Positions 41,766-51,491 of a DNA stretch of 62,574 nucleotides are shown here, piece after piece. Source of the stretch: Chthonomonas sp. UBA2017 (GTDB taxonomy: Bacteria; Armatimonadota; Fimbriimonadia; Fimbriimonadales; Fimbriimonadaceae); the NCBI GenBank assembly GCA_002335425.1, contig DDCB01000004.1:1-62574 (forward strand), in the 5' to 3' direction. The notes beneath the pieces were generated by a model that did not search any database, was not told the origin of the DNA, and worked only from the letters and a program-made list of their open reading frames with translations. The translations under genes were made by a program, and so were the position numbers. Every line of letters starts with the position of its first letter. Position 1 is the stretch's first letter.

Positions 41766-42602
41766 TCACGGTCGCATATTGCGTGCAACTTGCGTCTGAC
41801 GCATCGACCGCTCTTCGCGCAGCGCTTGAATCTGCATCAACCGAGCTTCGTCGGCCCCGACGCGAGGATTTGCCTCGTGCAACACGAGCATATTGCTCAG
41901 TTTTCGCTGAGTCTTGATGACCATCGAGCCCCGATAGTACAGGCAAGTGGAGCCTCCCCCGTCGAGCGCCACAGCGTTCACGACCCCGACCTTGCGGGCT
42001 GCCGCCGCCAATTGCGAAAGCGTCACTGAATTCGGAGTGGCGAGCAAGACCAGCTTGCCGTCTCGGGTTGTTCCGGCGGCGGTCCGGGCAGCTCGGCCCC
42101 AAATCCGGGCGTCCCGAAACTTCTGCGCCTTCGGGTTCGGATTGATTTTGCCGTTGGTCATGATTCGCACCGCACCCCGGACCGCGTAGCGATACTCGAA
42201 CCAGTCGATCTTCTTTCGAAACTGCGTGTCAAAGATGTGGACCTTTCCAAACCAGTCGATCGCGACGACCGAACCCCGCTGGCCTTGGGCGACGAGCTCG
42301 CCATCGACCAGGACATCGGCGACCGGTCGGCCACAAGACGGGGCAAAGAAGGTCCCGGTCAAGGCGGCCACAGGCTCGGATTTTTTGACTAAGTTCCAGG
42401 AAGACGTCAGGGACTTCGAGTGAACCGCTCGGACGCTGACCCGGTCGGACTGCAGGTCGGCGATCACGCTGTGGTAGGTCGCGTTGCCGAGCTTGAAGCT
42501 TTGATATCGAACGGGCCGAGGACCCTCCGCACGCGGGTCCGCCGTCGCCGACGTCATCAACGTCACCGCGCAGACCGCAAGTCCCAGTGATAGCTTTCCC
42601 AT
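41766..42602 (-). CDS. Secreted phosphodiester glycosidase (NAGPA-like)
   Basis: A 278-residue protein with a signal peptide (MGKLSLGLAVCAVTLMTSAT). The phosphodiester glycosidase (NAGPA/DUF2233) domain shows ALTGTFFAPSCGRPVADVLV, an RG-AVRIM segment and ALDGGGSTCLYYRGSMV, the family's C-terminal signature. Such enzymes remove sugar-1-phosphate caps or act on cell-wall polymers. GAAGGA lies 7 bases before ATG 42602, so it is well placed. It is divergent from ctaA-ctaB. Confidence 0.85.
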   Translation of the reverse strand: MGKLSLGLAVCAVTLMTSATADPRAEGPRPVRYQSFKLGNATYHSVIADLQSDRVSVRAVHSKSLTSSWNLVKKSEPVAALTGTFFAPSCGRPVADVLVDGELVAQGQRGSVVAIDWFGKVHIFDTQFRKKIDWFEYRYAVRGAVRIMTNGKINPNPKAQKFRDARIWGRAARTAAGTTRDGKLVLLATPNSVTLSQLAAAARKVGVVNAVALDGGGSTCLYYRGSMVIKTQRKLSNMLVLHEANPRVGADEARLMQIQALREERSMRQTQVARNMRP

Positions 42603-42684
42603 TTTCGGTCCTTCAGCTCCAGGTCGTGCATCGACCCCAAGAAGTCCTATCACCTTATCACAGCCCGCCAAGAATGCCAACAAA

Positions 42685-42710
42685 AACCGAGAAAATTTCG
42701 GTTGCTTTTT
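42685..42710. terminator. Orphan terminator-like hairpin
   Basis: AACCGA (42685-42690) pairs with TCGGTT (42698-42703), preceded by A5 and followed by GCTTTTT. It sits between two divergent genes, where no known transcript ends. It could close a small unannotated RNA, or be a chance hairpin. Confidence 0.35.
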
Positions 42711-42834
42711 CTGAACCAGGTCGGCCCGGAGCCATTTTCAACCGGAGAGCAAAGGCGGCGCCGTCGCAGAAGTCCAGAAGTTCCTGCTCGGGTCGAAAGG
42801 AAAGTGGACTGTTCCGTCGAATCTAAGTCTTGAC

Positions 42835-44784
42835 GTGATCGCTCAGTCTCTTGCTTCGAAGTCCGCGCCCCAGAATTCGGCATCGACCGATTCACGCTTT
42901 TGGCTCGGACGATATTCGTTGCTGACCCTCGTGTATTGCCTTCCCGTGGTGGCTTTTGGGGCTTTCGTTCGGGCGACGCATTCGGGAGACGGGTGTGGCA
43001 GTCATTGGCCAGATTGTCACGGCGAAATCCTGCCGCTCTCGGCCCCGGTCGAGACCATCATTGAATTCAGCCACCGAATGAGCAGCGGCCTCATTGGGAT
43101 CATGGTCGCGGTGCTCTTTTTGTGGAGCTACCGAGTGACACCTCGGCGCGATCCGATCCGCAAAGCCGCCTTGGCCACCCTCCTCTTTACGATTTTGGAG
43201 GCTTTGATTGGGGCCGTTTTGGTTCGACAAGGGCTCGTGGATCGCGACCAAAGCTCGGCTCGCGCGATCGTCATGTCGATTCATTTAACGAATACCTTCT
43301 TCTTGCTGGCGAGCATGACGCTTCTGGCCTGGCGGACCACTGGGCTCCCCCGATTTCGGTTCCGGGGCCAAGGTTCGGTCGGTTGGGTTTTGGGGCTCGC
43401 GCTCCTGGCGAACCTGCTTCTCGGCATTAGCGGCGCGATCACAGCTCTCGGGGACACGATCACCCAGGGCGCAAGCGCTGCCGAAGCCGCGAAAATGGAC
43501 CTGGCTCCTTTGACTCGCTTGATGGTCGAGTTGCGGTTGCTCCACCCGCTGATTGCGACCTCGATCGGGGTCTTCATGATGTTGGGCCTCGGCTTCATCT
43601 TGCATCTGCGGCCCGATCCGCGTCTGAAGAAGTGGGTCCGCTGGACCTTGGGGCTTTACGCCGCCCAGATGCTGGTCGGCTTAATCAACGTTTGGCTCAA
43701 AGCACCCGCCTGGATGCAAGTGGTCCACCTTATTTTTGCCGACCTGATCTGGATCGGCTTGATCTTGACGTGTCTTTCGGCTTGTGCAGAAGGAGTTTCT
43801 ATGCGCAACACCTCAATCCTCGAAACTGAAACTGAGCCTAGCGGCGCGCCTTCAACGGAGCCCGTGCGCGAACTCGTGACTCAACAGACGGGCGAAACCC
43901 ATTCGCCCCGAACCTGGCGAACGCTGGTGAAGGCGTATATCGTTTTGACCAAGCCGCGTGTGATCAGCCTTCTCCTCTTCACGACGCTCGCGGCGATGTT
44001 CATTGCCGCACGGGGATGGCCGGGCGGATGGCTCCTGCTCGCAGTCGCCCTGGGGGGTTACTGCTCGGCCGGGGCTGCGAACGCGTTCAACATGGTCATC
44101 GACCGGGACATCGACGTCCGGATGAAGCGCACCAGTAAGCGACCGACCGTGACCGCCGAGATTCCAACTGCCCACGCGCTCATCTTCGGATTTGCCTTGA
44201 TGTCCGTCGGTTTTGGACTGCTTTGGGGTGCGGCCAATCTTCTGGCGGCCCTGATGGCGATGGCAGGCTTGGCGTTCTACGTCTTCATCTACACTCTGAT
44301 GCTCAAGCGCCGAACCTGGCAAAACATCGTCATTGGCGGCGCCGCCGGAGCGTTCCCGCCGCTGGTGGGCTATTCCGCGGTCACGGGGAACCTGAGCCCG
44401 CTCGCCTGGATCTTGTTTGGGATTATCTTTTTGTGGACGCCGGTTCATTTTTGGGCGCTGGCGCTGATGATCAAAGAAGACTACGCCGAGGCGGGTGTCC
44501 CGATGCTCCCGGTGGTTCGCGGCGAGAGGACGACGGTTGTTCAAATCACGCTCTACGCCGTTTTGACGGGTCTCTTTTGTATCTTGCCGATTTTCCAAAA
44601 GGACGGACTGGGGATGCCGTACCTGCTCTCGGCATTGGTCCTCAATGGACTCCTCATCGCACGCTCGTGGAGCCTGATGAAAAACACCGACCGGCCGCAT
44701 GCCCTCAAGCTCTATAAATACTCCATGGTGTATTTAGCCTTGCTTTTCTTGATGATTGCAGTAGACCGAGCTATGTCGATTTAA
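42835..44784 (+). CDS. ctaA-ctaB: Fused heme A synthase and heme O synthase (CtaA-CtaB)
   Basis: A 649-residue membrane fusion. The CtaA half (residues 1-320) has GAFVRATHSGDGC with the paired cysteines of the first loop, EFSHRMSSG and further heme histidines in SIHLTNTFF, LHPLIATS and VVHLIFAD. The CtaB half (360-649) has ANAFNMVIDRDIDVRMKRT and KRP, the prenyl-diphosphate site of heme O synthase. Together they turn heme B into O and then A. Such fusions are known elsewhere, e.g. reported in Thermus. The start is GTG at 42835. It lies just upstream of the act and cox genes that need heme A. Confidence 0.93.
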   Translation: MIAQSLASKSAPQNSASTDSRFWLGRYSLLTLVYCLPVVAFGAFVRATHSGDGCGSHWPDCHGEILPLSAPVETIIEFSHRMSSGLIGIMVAVLFLWSYRVTPRRDPIRKAALATLLFTILEALIGAVLVRQGLVDRDQSSARAIVMSIHLTNTFFLLASMTLLAWRTTGLPRFRFRGQGSVGWVLGLALLANLLLGISGAITALGDTITQGASAAEAAKMDLAPLTRLMVELRLLHPLIATSIGVFMMLGLGFILHLRPDPRLKKWVRWTLGLYAAQMLVGLINVWLKAPAWMQVVHLIFADLIWIGLILTCLSACAEGVSMRNTSILETETEPSGAPSTEPVRELVTQQTGETHSPRTWRTLVKAYIVLTKPRVISLLLFTTLAAMFIAARGWPGGWLLLAVALGGYCSAGAANAFNMVIDRDIDVRMKRTSKRPTVTAEIPTAHALIFGFALMSVGFGLLWGAANLLAALMAMAGLAFYVFIYTLMLKRRTWQNIVIGGAAGAFPPLVGYSAVTGNLSPLAWILFGIIFLWTPVHFWALALMIKEDYAEAGVPMLPVVRGERTTVVQITLYAVLTGLFCILPIFQKDGLGMPYLLSALVLNGLLIARSWSLMKNTDRPHALKLYKYSMVYLALLFLMIAVDRAMSI

Positions 44785-44939
44785 CTTTACTCTTGGTGTT
44801 AGTTTGAGAGGTAGGAATTTGAACTTGCTGATGTCGAATACTAGGGTGAATCAGAAGAGAGAGAAACGCTCGAATTTCTATACGAAAATGAGCGCTTTCG
44901 ACTTTGATTCTGCGAGAACATTGGGGATGGCAAAACGAG

Positions 44940-45722
44940 ATGGGTCAACTATTTAATCCGAAGGCAAATTCGATCGCCAAGCTGAGTTTAATCATTGGCG
45001 GATCGTTGCCCGTGTTGGCAATTCTGGGCGGTCACCTGATCAGCAACAGCAGCTACAACACCAAGGTGGATGTGCCGCTCGATCAGCCGGTGCCTTTCAG
45101 TCACCGTCACCACGCCTGGGAGCTTGGCATCGACTGCCGCTATTGCCACACTTCGGTCGAAAAGAGTGGCTTTGCCGGAATCCCCGACACCGAGACCTGT
45201 ATGACCTGCCACTCGCAGATCTGGACCAACAGTCCCCTCCTGGAGCCGGTTCGAAAGAGCTACGAAACGGGCCTGCCGATCAAATGGGCGAGCGGTGAAT
45301 CAGGCTGGAATCTGGTTAACAACGTTCCCGAGTTCGTCTACTTCGATCACTCCATTCACATCGCGAAGGGCATCAGCTGTAACACTTGCCATGGCGACGT
45401 CCAGAACATGCACATCACTTGGAAGGGCCAAAACTTCACCATGAAGTGGTGCCTGCAGTGCCACACCGAGCCTGAAAAGTATCTTTACGTGGACAAAACG
45501 CGCCCCGATCTGACCCCGCGAGAGCAAGTATTCAACCTGTATGTGAAGCAGCAGGAAGACCCCAAGATGAAGAGTCTTTCGAAGCGAGAGATCGCCCTGC
45601 TCACCGGGACCAACGAGCGATATCGGCCCTCCAAGGAGGAGATCGAAGACGGCAAAAAGCTCATCACCGAGCGAAATATCAAAGTCAAGCAACTGCAAGA
45701 TTGCTGGACGTGTCACCGCTAG
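44940..45722 (+). CDS. actA: Alternative complex III pentaheme cytochrome c ActA
   Basis: A 260-residue cytochrome with five CxxCH heme sites: CRYCH, CMTCH, CNTCH, CLQCH and CWTCH. An N-terminal helix (KLSLIIGGSLPVLAILGGHLI) anchors it and exports the heme part. ActA passes electrons from complex III to its partner cytochromes. The start MGQLFNPKANSIAK is typical of the family. It is first in the act cluster; the 155 bases upstream hold no clear promoter but contain ACTAGGGTGA. Confidence 0.93.
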   Translation: MGQLFNPKANSIAKLSLIIGGSLPVLAILGGHLISNSSYNTKVDVPLDQPVPFSHRHHAWELGIDCRYCHTSVEKSGFAGIPDTETCMTCHSQIWTNSPLLEPVRKSYETGLPIKWASGESGWNLVNNVPEFVYFDHSIHIAKGISCNTCHGDVQNMHITWKGQNFTMKWCLQCHTEPEKYLYVDKTRPDLTPREQVFNLYVKQQEDPKMKSLSKREIALLTGTNERYRPSKEEIEDGKKLITERNIKVKQLQDCWTCHR

Positions 45723-45730
45723 AGGCAAGC

Positions 45731-48700
45731 ATGGCTGAAAATCAAAACAAACGAGTCGATATCGCGGCCGCCCAGGCCAAGCTGGCTTCAGGGAGTTCGC
45801 GCGAGTACTGGAAGGGCCTCGAAGAGCTCGCTGAGACACCGGAGTTCACGAAATACATCGAGGATGAATTCCCCGAGCGGCAGAGCATCGTCACGATGGA
45901 TCGACGCAACTTGCTCAAGTTCATGGGGGCCTCGCTCTTGCTCGGCGGCCTCGGCGGATGCCGGAATATCTTCATGCCGCAAGAGAAGATCGTTCCCTAT
46001 GTCAAGTCGCCCGAAGATCAAGTCTTGGGCCGACCGCTCTATTACGCCTCGACCTTTACTCACCAAGGCTACGGATATGGCGTGGTTGTTCAGCAAAACG
46101 AAGGCCGCCCAACCAAGATCGAAGGAAATACCCTGCACTCGGCGTCTCTCGGTCGCAGCGATAGCTATATGCAAGCGTCCCTGCTGAGCCTTTATGACCC
46201 CGATCGCCTTCAAATCGTTCAAGACGCCTCCGAGCCAGCAAGTTGGGATGACTTCTTTGGAATTCTTCGCGACAAGATCAGCTCGCGAAAAGAAGCCGGT
46301 GGACAAGGGCTGGCGATGCTCTTCGAGCCCACTTCGTCGCCAACCACGCAGCGAATGATCGCCCAGGTTCAGGCTAAGTTCCCGAATCTCCGGGTCTTCT
46401 TCTACGACCCAGTCCCCCGGGATGCGGCTTACGAGGGAACGGCGCGAGCATTTGGCGAGCCGATGGAGCTCCTTTACGACTTCACACTGGCCGACGTGGT
46501 CGTGAGCTTTGACCACGACTTTCTGCACGAAGGGCCTGGCCATGTCCGCTACACCCACGACTTTGCCAAGCGGCGCGATCCGGCGCAAGGAAACCTGAAT
46601 CGGCTTTACGCCATGGAGTGCACGCCGACCCTGCTGGGCGCGATGGCCGACCATCGGGCCGTCTGCCGAAGCGGCGACATGTTGAGCTTAGTCGCAGACG
46701 TCGCGCGAAAGCTGGGCGTCGCCGTCGACCCGTCGATTCCTGCGCAAAAAGCCGTCCCGGAAAAGCTCTTGAACGCGATGATCTCCGACTTGATGAGCGC
46801 TCGCGGGCGGAGCATCGTCACCGTCAGCGACTATCATTCGGCCGACGTCCACGTCTTGGTCCACGCGATCAACGCCGCGCTCGACAATTTCGGAGCAACG
46901 ATTCGAGCGATTCCGGCGGTCCTGCCCAGCCAGCGGACCAGTGAGGCTCAGATCGTCGACCTGATTGGCCAGATGAATTCGGGCCTGATCGACACCCTGT
47001 TGATTTTTGGTGGGAATCCGTCCTATACCGTTCCGAAGAACTATGGCTTTAACGAGGCCCTGAGCAAGGTGAACCTCAAAGTTCATCACACGCTTTACTT
47101 CGACGAAACCAGTGAGCGATGTGATTGGTCGCTGCCGGCGTCGCATTACCTCGAAGCTTGGGGCGATGCTCGGAGCTTCGATGGGCAGATCTCCGTGGTT
47201 CAGCCGCTCATCGCGCCGCTTTACAACTCAGAAAGCGTTCTGGAGATCCTCTCAGTCTTCTTGGGAGCGTTCAAGAAGAGCTATGAAGCGGTGCGAGAGA
47301 CCTGGAAGCCGCAGATGGCTGCCGATTTCGAAAAGTCGTGGCGAGAAGTGCTTCACAACGGCGTCGTCCCGAACAGCAATCCGACGCCGATCACTCCCGC
47401 GTTTCGTTCCAGTGAGCTGATGGCGATCCGACCGACCCGCTCCGTGGCCGGAATCGAAGTGAATCTTCGACCGGACCCCACCATCTGGGACGGTCAGTAT
47501 TCGAACAACGGCTGGCTCCAAGAATTGCCCAAGCCGCTGACCACGCTCACCTGGGACAATGCGGCGATTTTGAGCCCCCGAACCGCCGAACGACTCGGAC
47601 TAGACCGAGAAGACATCGTCGAAATCTCGTCGGCTCAAGGCGTGATCCAGGCGCCGGTCTTGATTCTGCCGGGCCAAATGGATGAAGCGATCACGGTGCA
47701 TCTGGGCTATGGTCGGACAAGGGCGGGCCGCGTGGGGAGCGGAGCGAATCTGCCCACGACAGATCGAGTGGGCTTTGATGCGAGCCCGATTAAGCCCCGC
47801 GAAGGGAAGTGGAGCTTCTCCGGAGCCGGAGTCAAAAAAGTCCCCGGGCGATGGACGTTGGCGACCTGCCAAGAGCACCACTATATGGAGGGCCGAGACA
47901 TCATCCGGGCGGGAACTCCGGAAGAACTCGCGAAGAACCCCAACCTTCAACCCGAGCAGAAGAACCCAGAGAAGCTCGAGAAGTCGCTTTACCCTGACAA
48001 CATTTTCGATCCCACTGGCTACAACCAGTGGGCCATGACCGTCGATCTGTCGCTTTGCACCGGTTGCAATGCGTGCGTGACCGCATGTCAAGCCGAAAAC
48101 AACATCTCGGTCGTGGGCAAAGACGAGGTCCGGCGAGGTCGCGAAATGCACTGGATGCGGATTGATCGGTACTACCGAGTCCGGCACCAAGGCCAAGACC
48201 TCGAAGCCGAGCGGATCATGGGTCCGATGGGGAATTCGATCTTCGAACCGAACTCGGTCGAAACCTACTTCATGCCGCTGATGTGCCAACACTGCGAAAA
48301 AGCCCCGTGCGAGCCGGTCTGCCCAGTGGCAGCAACGGTCCACAGCCACGAAGGGCTGAACCAGATGGTTTACAACCGCTGTGTCGGAACTCGATACTGC
48401 TCGAACAACTGCCCTTACAAGGTGCGGAGGTTCAACTACTACAACTATTCGGACAATCAGGACCAGTTCCAGCGCTCCACCGTGAACGGAGTTCGAAACA
48501 CGACCGAAGACGCTCGCCAACTTCTGCGCATGGTGAACAATCCAAATGTCACCGTTCGCGGACGGGGCGTGATGGAGAAGTGTACGTACTGCGTCCAGCG
48601 AATCAACCTCAAGCGAATCGAAGCCAAGCGCGAAGGTCGCGATCTGGGGCCCGATGAGGTCGTGACGGCTTGTCAGCAGGCCTGTCCGGCCGGAGCCATC

Positions 48701-48853
48701 GTGTTCGGCGATATGTCGAACCCGAACAGTCAAGTTTCTCAATCGCGCCGCGATCCTCGAACTTACAAACTCTTGCAAGAGACAGGAACCCGGCCACGAA
48801 CAACATACAAGGTTCGCGTTTTGAATCCGAATCCCGAAGCGGGGCAGGCATAA
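45731..48853 (+). CDS. actB: Alternative complex III molybdopterin-like/iron-sulfur subunit ActB
   Basis: A 1040-residue fusion: an N-terminal region resembling molybdopterin oxidoreductases that binds no cofactor in known complexes, and a C-terminal ferredoxin-like part from about residue 770. A displaced twin-arginine motif, DRRNLLKFMGASLLLGG, occurs near residue 56, as in this family. Iron-sulfur cysteines are visible in CTGCNACVTACQ, CQHCEKAPCEPVCP, CVGTRYCSNNC and CTYC...CQQAC. It links quinol oxidation to ActA. The start is ATG 45731, 8 bases after actA. Confidence 0.94.
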   Translation: MAENQNKRVDIAAAQAKLASGSSREYWKGLEELAETPEFTKYIEDEFPERQSIVTMDRRNLLKFMGASLLLGGLGGCRNIFMPQEKIVPYVKSPEDQVLGRPLYYASTFTHQGYGYGVVVQQNEGRPTKIEGNTLHSASLGRSDSYMQASLLSLYDPDRLQIVQDASEPASWDDFFGILRDKISSRKEAGGQGLAMLFEPTSSPTTQRMIAQVQAKFPNLRVFFYDPVPRDAAYEGTARAFGEPMELLYDFTLADVVVSFDHDFLHEGPGHVRYTHDFAKRRDPAQGNLNRLYAMECTPTLLGAMADHRAVCRSGDMLSLVADVARKLGVAVDPSIPAQKAVPEKLLNAMISDLMSARGRSIVTVSDYHSADVHVLVHAINAALDNFGATIRAIPAVLPSQRTSEAQIVDLIGQMNSGLIDTLLIFGGNPSYTVPKNYGFNEALSKVNLKVHHTLYFDETSERCDWSLPASHYLEAWGDARSFDGQISVVQPLIAPLYNSESVLEILSVFLGAFKKSYEAVRETWKPQMAADFEKSWREVLHNGVVPNSNPTPITPAFRSSELMAIRPTRSVAGIEVNLRPDPTIWDGQYSNNGWLQELPKPLTTLTWDNAAILSPRTAERLGLDREDIVEISSAQGVIQAPVLILPGQMDEAITVHLGYGRTRAGRVGSGANLPTTDRVGFDASPIKPREGKWSFSGAGVKKVPGRWTLATCQEHHYMEGRDIIRAGTPEELAKNPNLQPEQKNPEKLEKSLYPDNIFDPTGYNQWAMTVDLSLCTGCNACVTACQAENNISVVGKDEVRRGREMHWMRIDRYYRVRHQGQDLEAERIMGPMGNSIFEPNSVETYFMPLMCQHCEKAPCEPVCPVAATVHSHEGLNQMVYNRCVGTRYCSNNCPYKVRRFNYYNYSDNQDQFQRSTVNGVRNTTEDARQLLRMVNNPNVTVRGRGVMEKCTYCVQRINLKRIEAKREGRDLGPDEVVTACQQACPAGAIVFGDMSNPNSQVSQSRRDPRTYKLLQETGTRPRTTYKVRVLNPNPEAGQA

Positions 48854-50266
48854 ATGGTCGCACGAGATCCACACGATAAGAATCCCGAACTCCTCGTAGG
48901 AAACTACAGCTACAAGAGGATGGATGAGGACGTTCTGTCCCTCATCACCCAGCAGAAGAAGCACCCGTTTGCGTGGTACATCTTCCTCGGCATCGGGTTC
49001 ATGATCACCCAGATTCTGCTCCTTTCGATCACTTGGTTGGTCTATCAGGGCATCGGAATCTGGGGGAACAACCAGCCCGTCGGCTGGGGCTTCGACATCA
49101 TCAATTTCGTTTGGTGGATCGGAATTGGCCACGCCGGAACTCTGATCTCTGCCATTCTGCTCTTGCTTCGGCAACAGTGGAGAAACTCAATCAACCGCTT
49201 TGCCGAAGCGATGACGATCTTTGCCGTCATGTGCGCGGGCCTCTATCCCTTGCTTCACACCGGACGGCCATGGGTCGCCTACTGGCTGTTCCCGTATCCA
49301 AATGTCTTGGCGATGGGGCCTCAGTTCCGCTCGCCGCTCATTTGGGACGTTTTCGCGGTGACGACCTACATCACGGTCTCAGCGCTCTTCTGGTTTATCG
49401 GCTTGATCCCTGACTTTGCCACCCTTCGAGACCGAGCCACCACCAAGGCCAAGACGGTCTGGGGGCTACTCTCGATGGGTTGGCGAGGGAGCAGTCGACA
49501 CTGGCTTCGCTACGAACAGGCCTATCTGATCCTCGCGGGACTCAGCACCCCGCTGGTCCTTTCGGTCCACTCGATCGTGTCTCTCGACTTTGCCGTCTCA
49601 ATCGTCCCCGGGTGGAACGTCACGTTGTTCCCGCCCTACTTCGTCGCGGGCGCGGTCTTCGCCGGATTCGCGATGGTCTTGACGTTCATGATCCCGATTC
49701 GACGCTGGTACAAGCTCGAAGGCATGATCACAATGCGGCATATCGACTGGATGTGCAAGATCATGCTCGCCACCGGTCTGATCGTCTTCTACGGCTATCT
49801 GATGGAGGTCTTTTACGCTTGGTATAGCGCTAACCCGTATGAGCTCTACATGGCCGAGAACCGACTCTTCGGACCGTATGCCTGGGCGTTCGTCGCGCTT
49901 TGGATCTGCAATGGCATTTTGCCGCTGATCCTGTTCTTCCCGAAGATGCGACAGAACCTCAAGGTCATCTGGATCGTGTGCCAGTTCGTCAGCATCGGCA
50001 TGTGGCTGGAGCGGTTCGTCATCATCCCGATGTCGCTCCACCGGGACTACCTCCCGAGCTCGTGGGGCATGTACTACCCGACCGTTTGGGACTTTGGAAT
50101 GTTCCTCGGAACGATGGGCTTCTTCATCATGCTCATGTTCCTGTTCATCCGATTCTTGCCGATCATCAACGTTTTCGAAATGAAGGAACTGCTTTCTCGA
50201 ATGCGACCGGGGCGCCAAGCGGTGGAGCCCGAGGCCGCCAGCGTCGCTGGCAAAGGAGGCGAATAG
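48854..50266 (+). CDS. actC: Alternative complex III NrfD-like subunit ActC
   Basis: A 470-residue integral membrane protein of the NrfD/PsrC family with about ten helices (e.g. WYIFLGIGFMITQILLLSIT and LATGLIVFYGYLMEVFYAW). In the complex this subunit forms the quinol-binding site with ActF. It follows actB directly, with TAA then ATG. Its short cytoplasmic N-terminus carries no signal. The position between actB and actD is standard. Confidence 0.94.
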   Translation: MVARDPHDKNPELLVGNYSYKRMDEDVLSLITQQKKHPFAWYIFLGIGFMITQILLLSITWLVYQGIGIWGNNQPVGWGFDIINFVWWIGIGHAGTLISAILLLLRQQWRNSINRFAEAMTIFAVMCAGLYPLLHTGRPWVAYWLFPYPNVLAMGPQFRSPLIWDVFAVTTYITVSALFWFIGLIPDFATLRDRATTKAKTVWGLLSMGWRGSSRHWLRYEQAYLILAGLSTPLVLSVHSIVSLDFAVSIVPGWNVTLFPPYFVAGAVFAGFAMVLTFMIPIRRWYKLEGMITMRHIDWMCKIMLATGLIVFYGYLMEVFYAWYSANPYELYMAENRLFGPYAWAFVALWICNGILPLILFFPKMRQNLKVIWIVCQFVSIGMWLERFVIIPMSLHRDYLPSSWGMYYPTVWDFGMFLGTMGFFIMLMFLFIRFLPIINVFEMKELLSRMRPGRQAVEPEAASVAGKGGE

Positions 50267-50845
50267 ATGGCTCATCAAGCTCCCCAAGGCCCGTTTCCAT
50301 ACGGCATCGTCGCGGAGTTTGACACTCCGGAAGACCTGAAAAGGTCCGCCAATGCGGCTCGTGAAAGGGGCTACACGAAGATGGAGGCTTATAGTCCGTT
50401 CCCCATCCACGGGATGGAAGACGCCGTTGGGTACAAGGATTTCCGCATCAAGTGGATCATCTTTGGATGCGCTTGCGTCGGGGCGGTCGTCGGTCTCGGC
50501 ATGCAGTACTGGTGGGCGGTCATCGACTATCCGATGAACGTCGGTGGTCGGCCGCTGTTCAGTTGGCCTCAATTCGTGCCTGTCACCTTTGAATGCACCA
50601 TTCTCGCGTCGGCCTTTGGGGCGGTGTTCGGAATGCTCGGCCTGAACGGACTGCCGAAGCCTTACCACCCGATTTTCGAGGCGCCGAATTTCGAGCGGGC
50701 TTCGCAGGATCGGTTTTTCCTCCTCATCGAAGCGCACGATCCGATCTACGACCGGTTCGAAACCAAACGGTTTCTGGAGGAATTTCAGCCGCTGAAAATC
50801 AGCGAGCTCGAAGCCGAAGAGGAGGGTCATCATGAAGTCGCCTAA
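50267..50845 (+). CDS. actD: Alternative complex III subunit ActD (DUF3341)
   Basis: A 192-residue protein with an N-terminal soluble part (YGIVAEFDTPEDLKRSANAA) and two membrane helices, IIFGCACVGAVVGLGMQY and TFECTILASAFGAVFGMLGL, characteristic of DUF3341. It is a structural subunit with no redox cofactor. It follows actC without a gap and overlaps actE by 14 bases. Confidence 0.92.
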   Translation: MAHQAPQGPFPYGIVAEFDTPEDLKRSANAARERGYTKMEAYSPFPIHGMEDAVGYKDFRIKWIIFGCACVGAVVGLGMQYWWAVIDYPMNVGGRPLFSWPQFVPVTFECTILASAFGAVFGMLGLNGLPKPYHPIFEAPNFERASQDRFFLLIEAHDPIYDRFETKRFLEEFQPLKISELEAEEEGHHEVA

Positions 50846-51491
50846 GCCCGGCTGGATTGTCCTTTTGAGCCTGACTGCGGTCGTCGCCGGATGCCACACC
50901 GACATGTGGGTGCAGCCTAAACAAAAACCGCTTGAAGAGAGCACGTTCTACCGAGACCGAATGGCGACGCGTCCGCCGGTCGAAGGGACGGTGGCTCGCG
51001 GGCATCTGAAGAACGACACCGAATTGGTGAAGGGCTATACCGAAGCGGGTCAGCCCGTCGAGAGGATTCCTGAATCTGCGATTGAGTCGTTCCAGCGAGA
51101 AGGGATGACCCGGACCCAAGCGGTGTCAGCGATGGTCAAGCGGGGCCAAGAACGCTACAACATTTTCTGTTCGCATTGTCATGGCCAACTCGGCGACGGC
51201 AAAGGGATGATCGCGCAACGCGGATTCACGTTGAGACGTCCTCCCGCCAATTTCCACGAGGCGAGGCTGCTCAAGATGCCCGATGGCCACTTTTATGATG
51301 CGATCACAAACGGGTTTGGCACGATGTTGCCGCAGGCGTCTCGGGTGGAAATCCCCGATCGATGGGCCGTCGTGGCCTATATTCGGGCGATCCAGTTGAG
51401 CGGGAACGCCAGCTTGGACGAGGTGCCAGCTGAATCTCGAGGTTCGATTGCGCCGCCGGAAGAAGCCAAGCCTGCGGAGGAGAAACGATGA
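50832..51491 (+). CDS. actE: Alternative complex III monoheme cytochrome c ActE
   Basis: A 219-residue lipoprotein cytochrome. The signal ends in lipobox AVVAGC, and the heme site is NIFCSHCHGQLGDGKG, with the distal methionine probably in FGTMLPQAS. It is membrane-anchored outside and takes electrons from ActA. It overlaps actD by 14 bases and actF by ATGA. Confidence 0.93.
   Translation: MKSPKPGWIVLLSLTAVVAGCHTDMWVQPKQKPLEESTFYRDRMATRPPVEGTVARGHLKNDTELVKGYTEAGQPVERIPESAIESFQREGMTRTQAVSAMVKRGQERYNIFCSHCHGQLGDGKGMIAQRGFTLRRPPANFHEARLLKMPDGHFYDAITNGFGTMLPQASRVEIPDRWAVVAYIRAIQLSGNASLDEVPAESRGSIAPPEEAKPAEEKR

Noticed and set aside
47600..49174. Long antisense frame of 524 codons opposite actB and actC
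   Set aside because: It lies wholly opposite two well-identified genes, and its composition is that of the reverse complement of GC-rich coding sequence.
49598..50944. 448-codon minus-strand frame opposite actC and actD
   Set aside because: His/Asp/Glu/Arg-rich shadow of membrane-protein codons with no domain.
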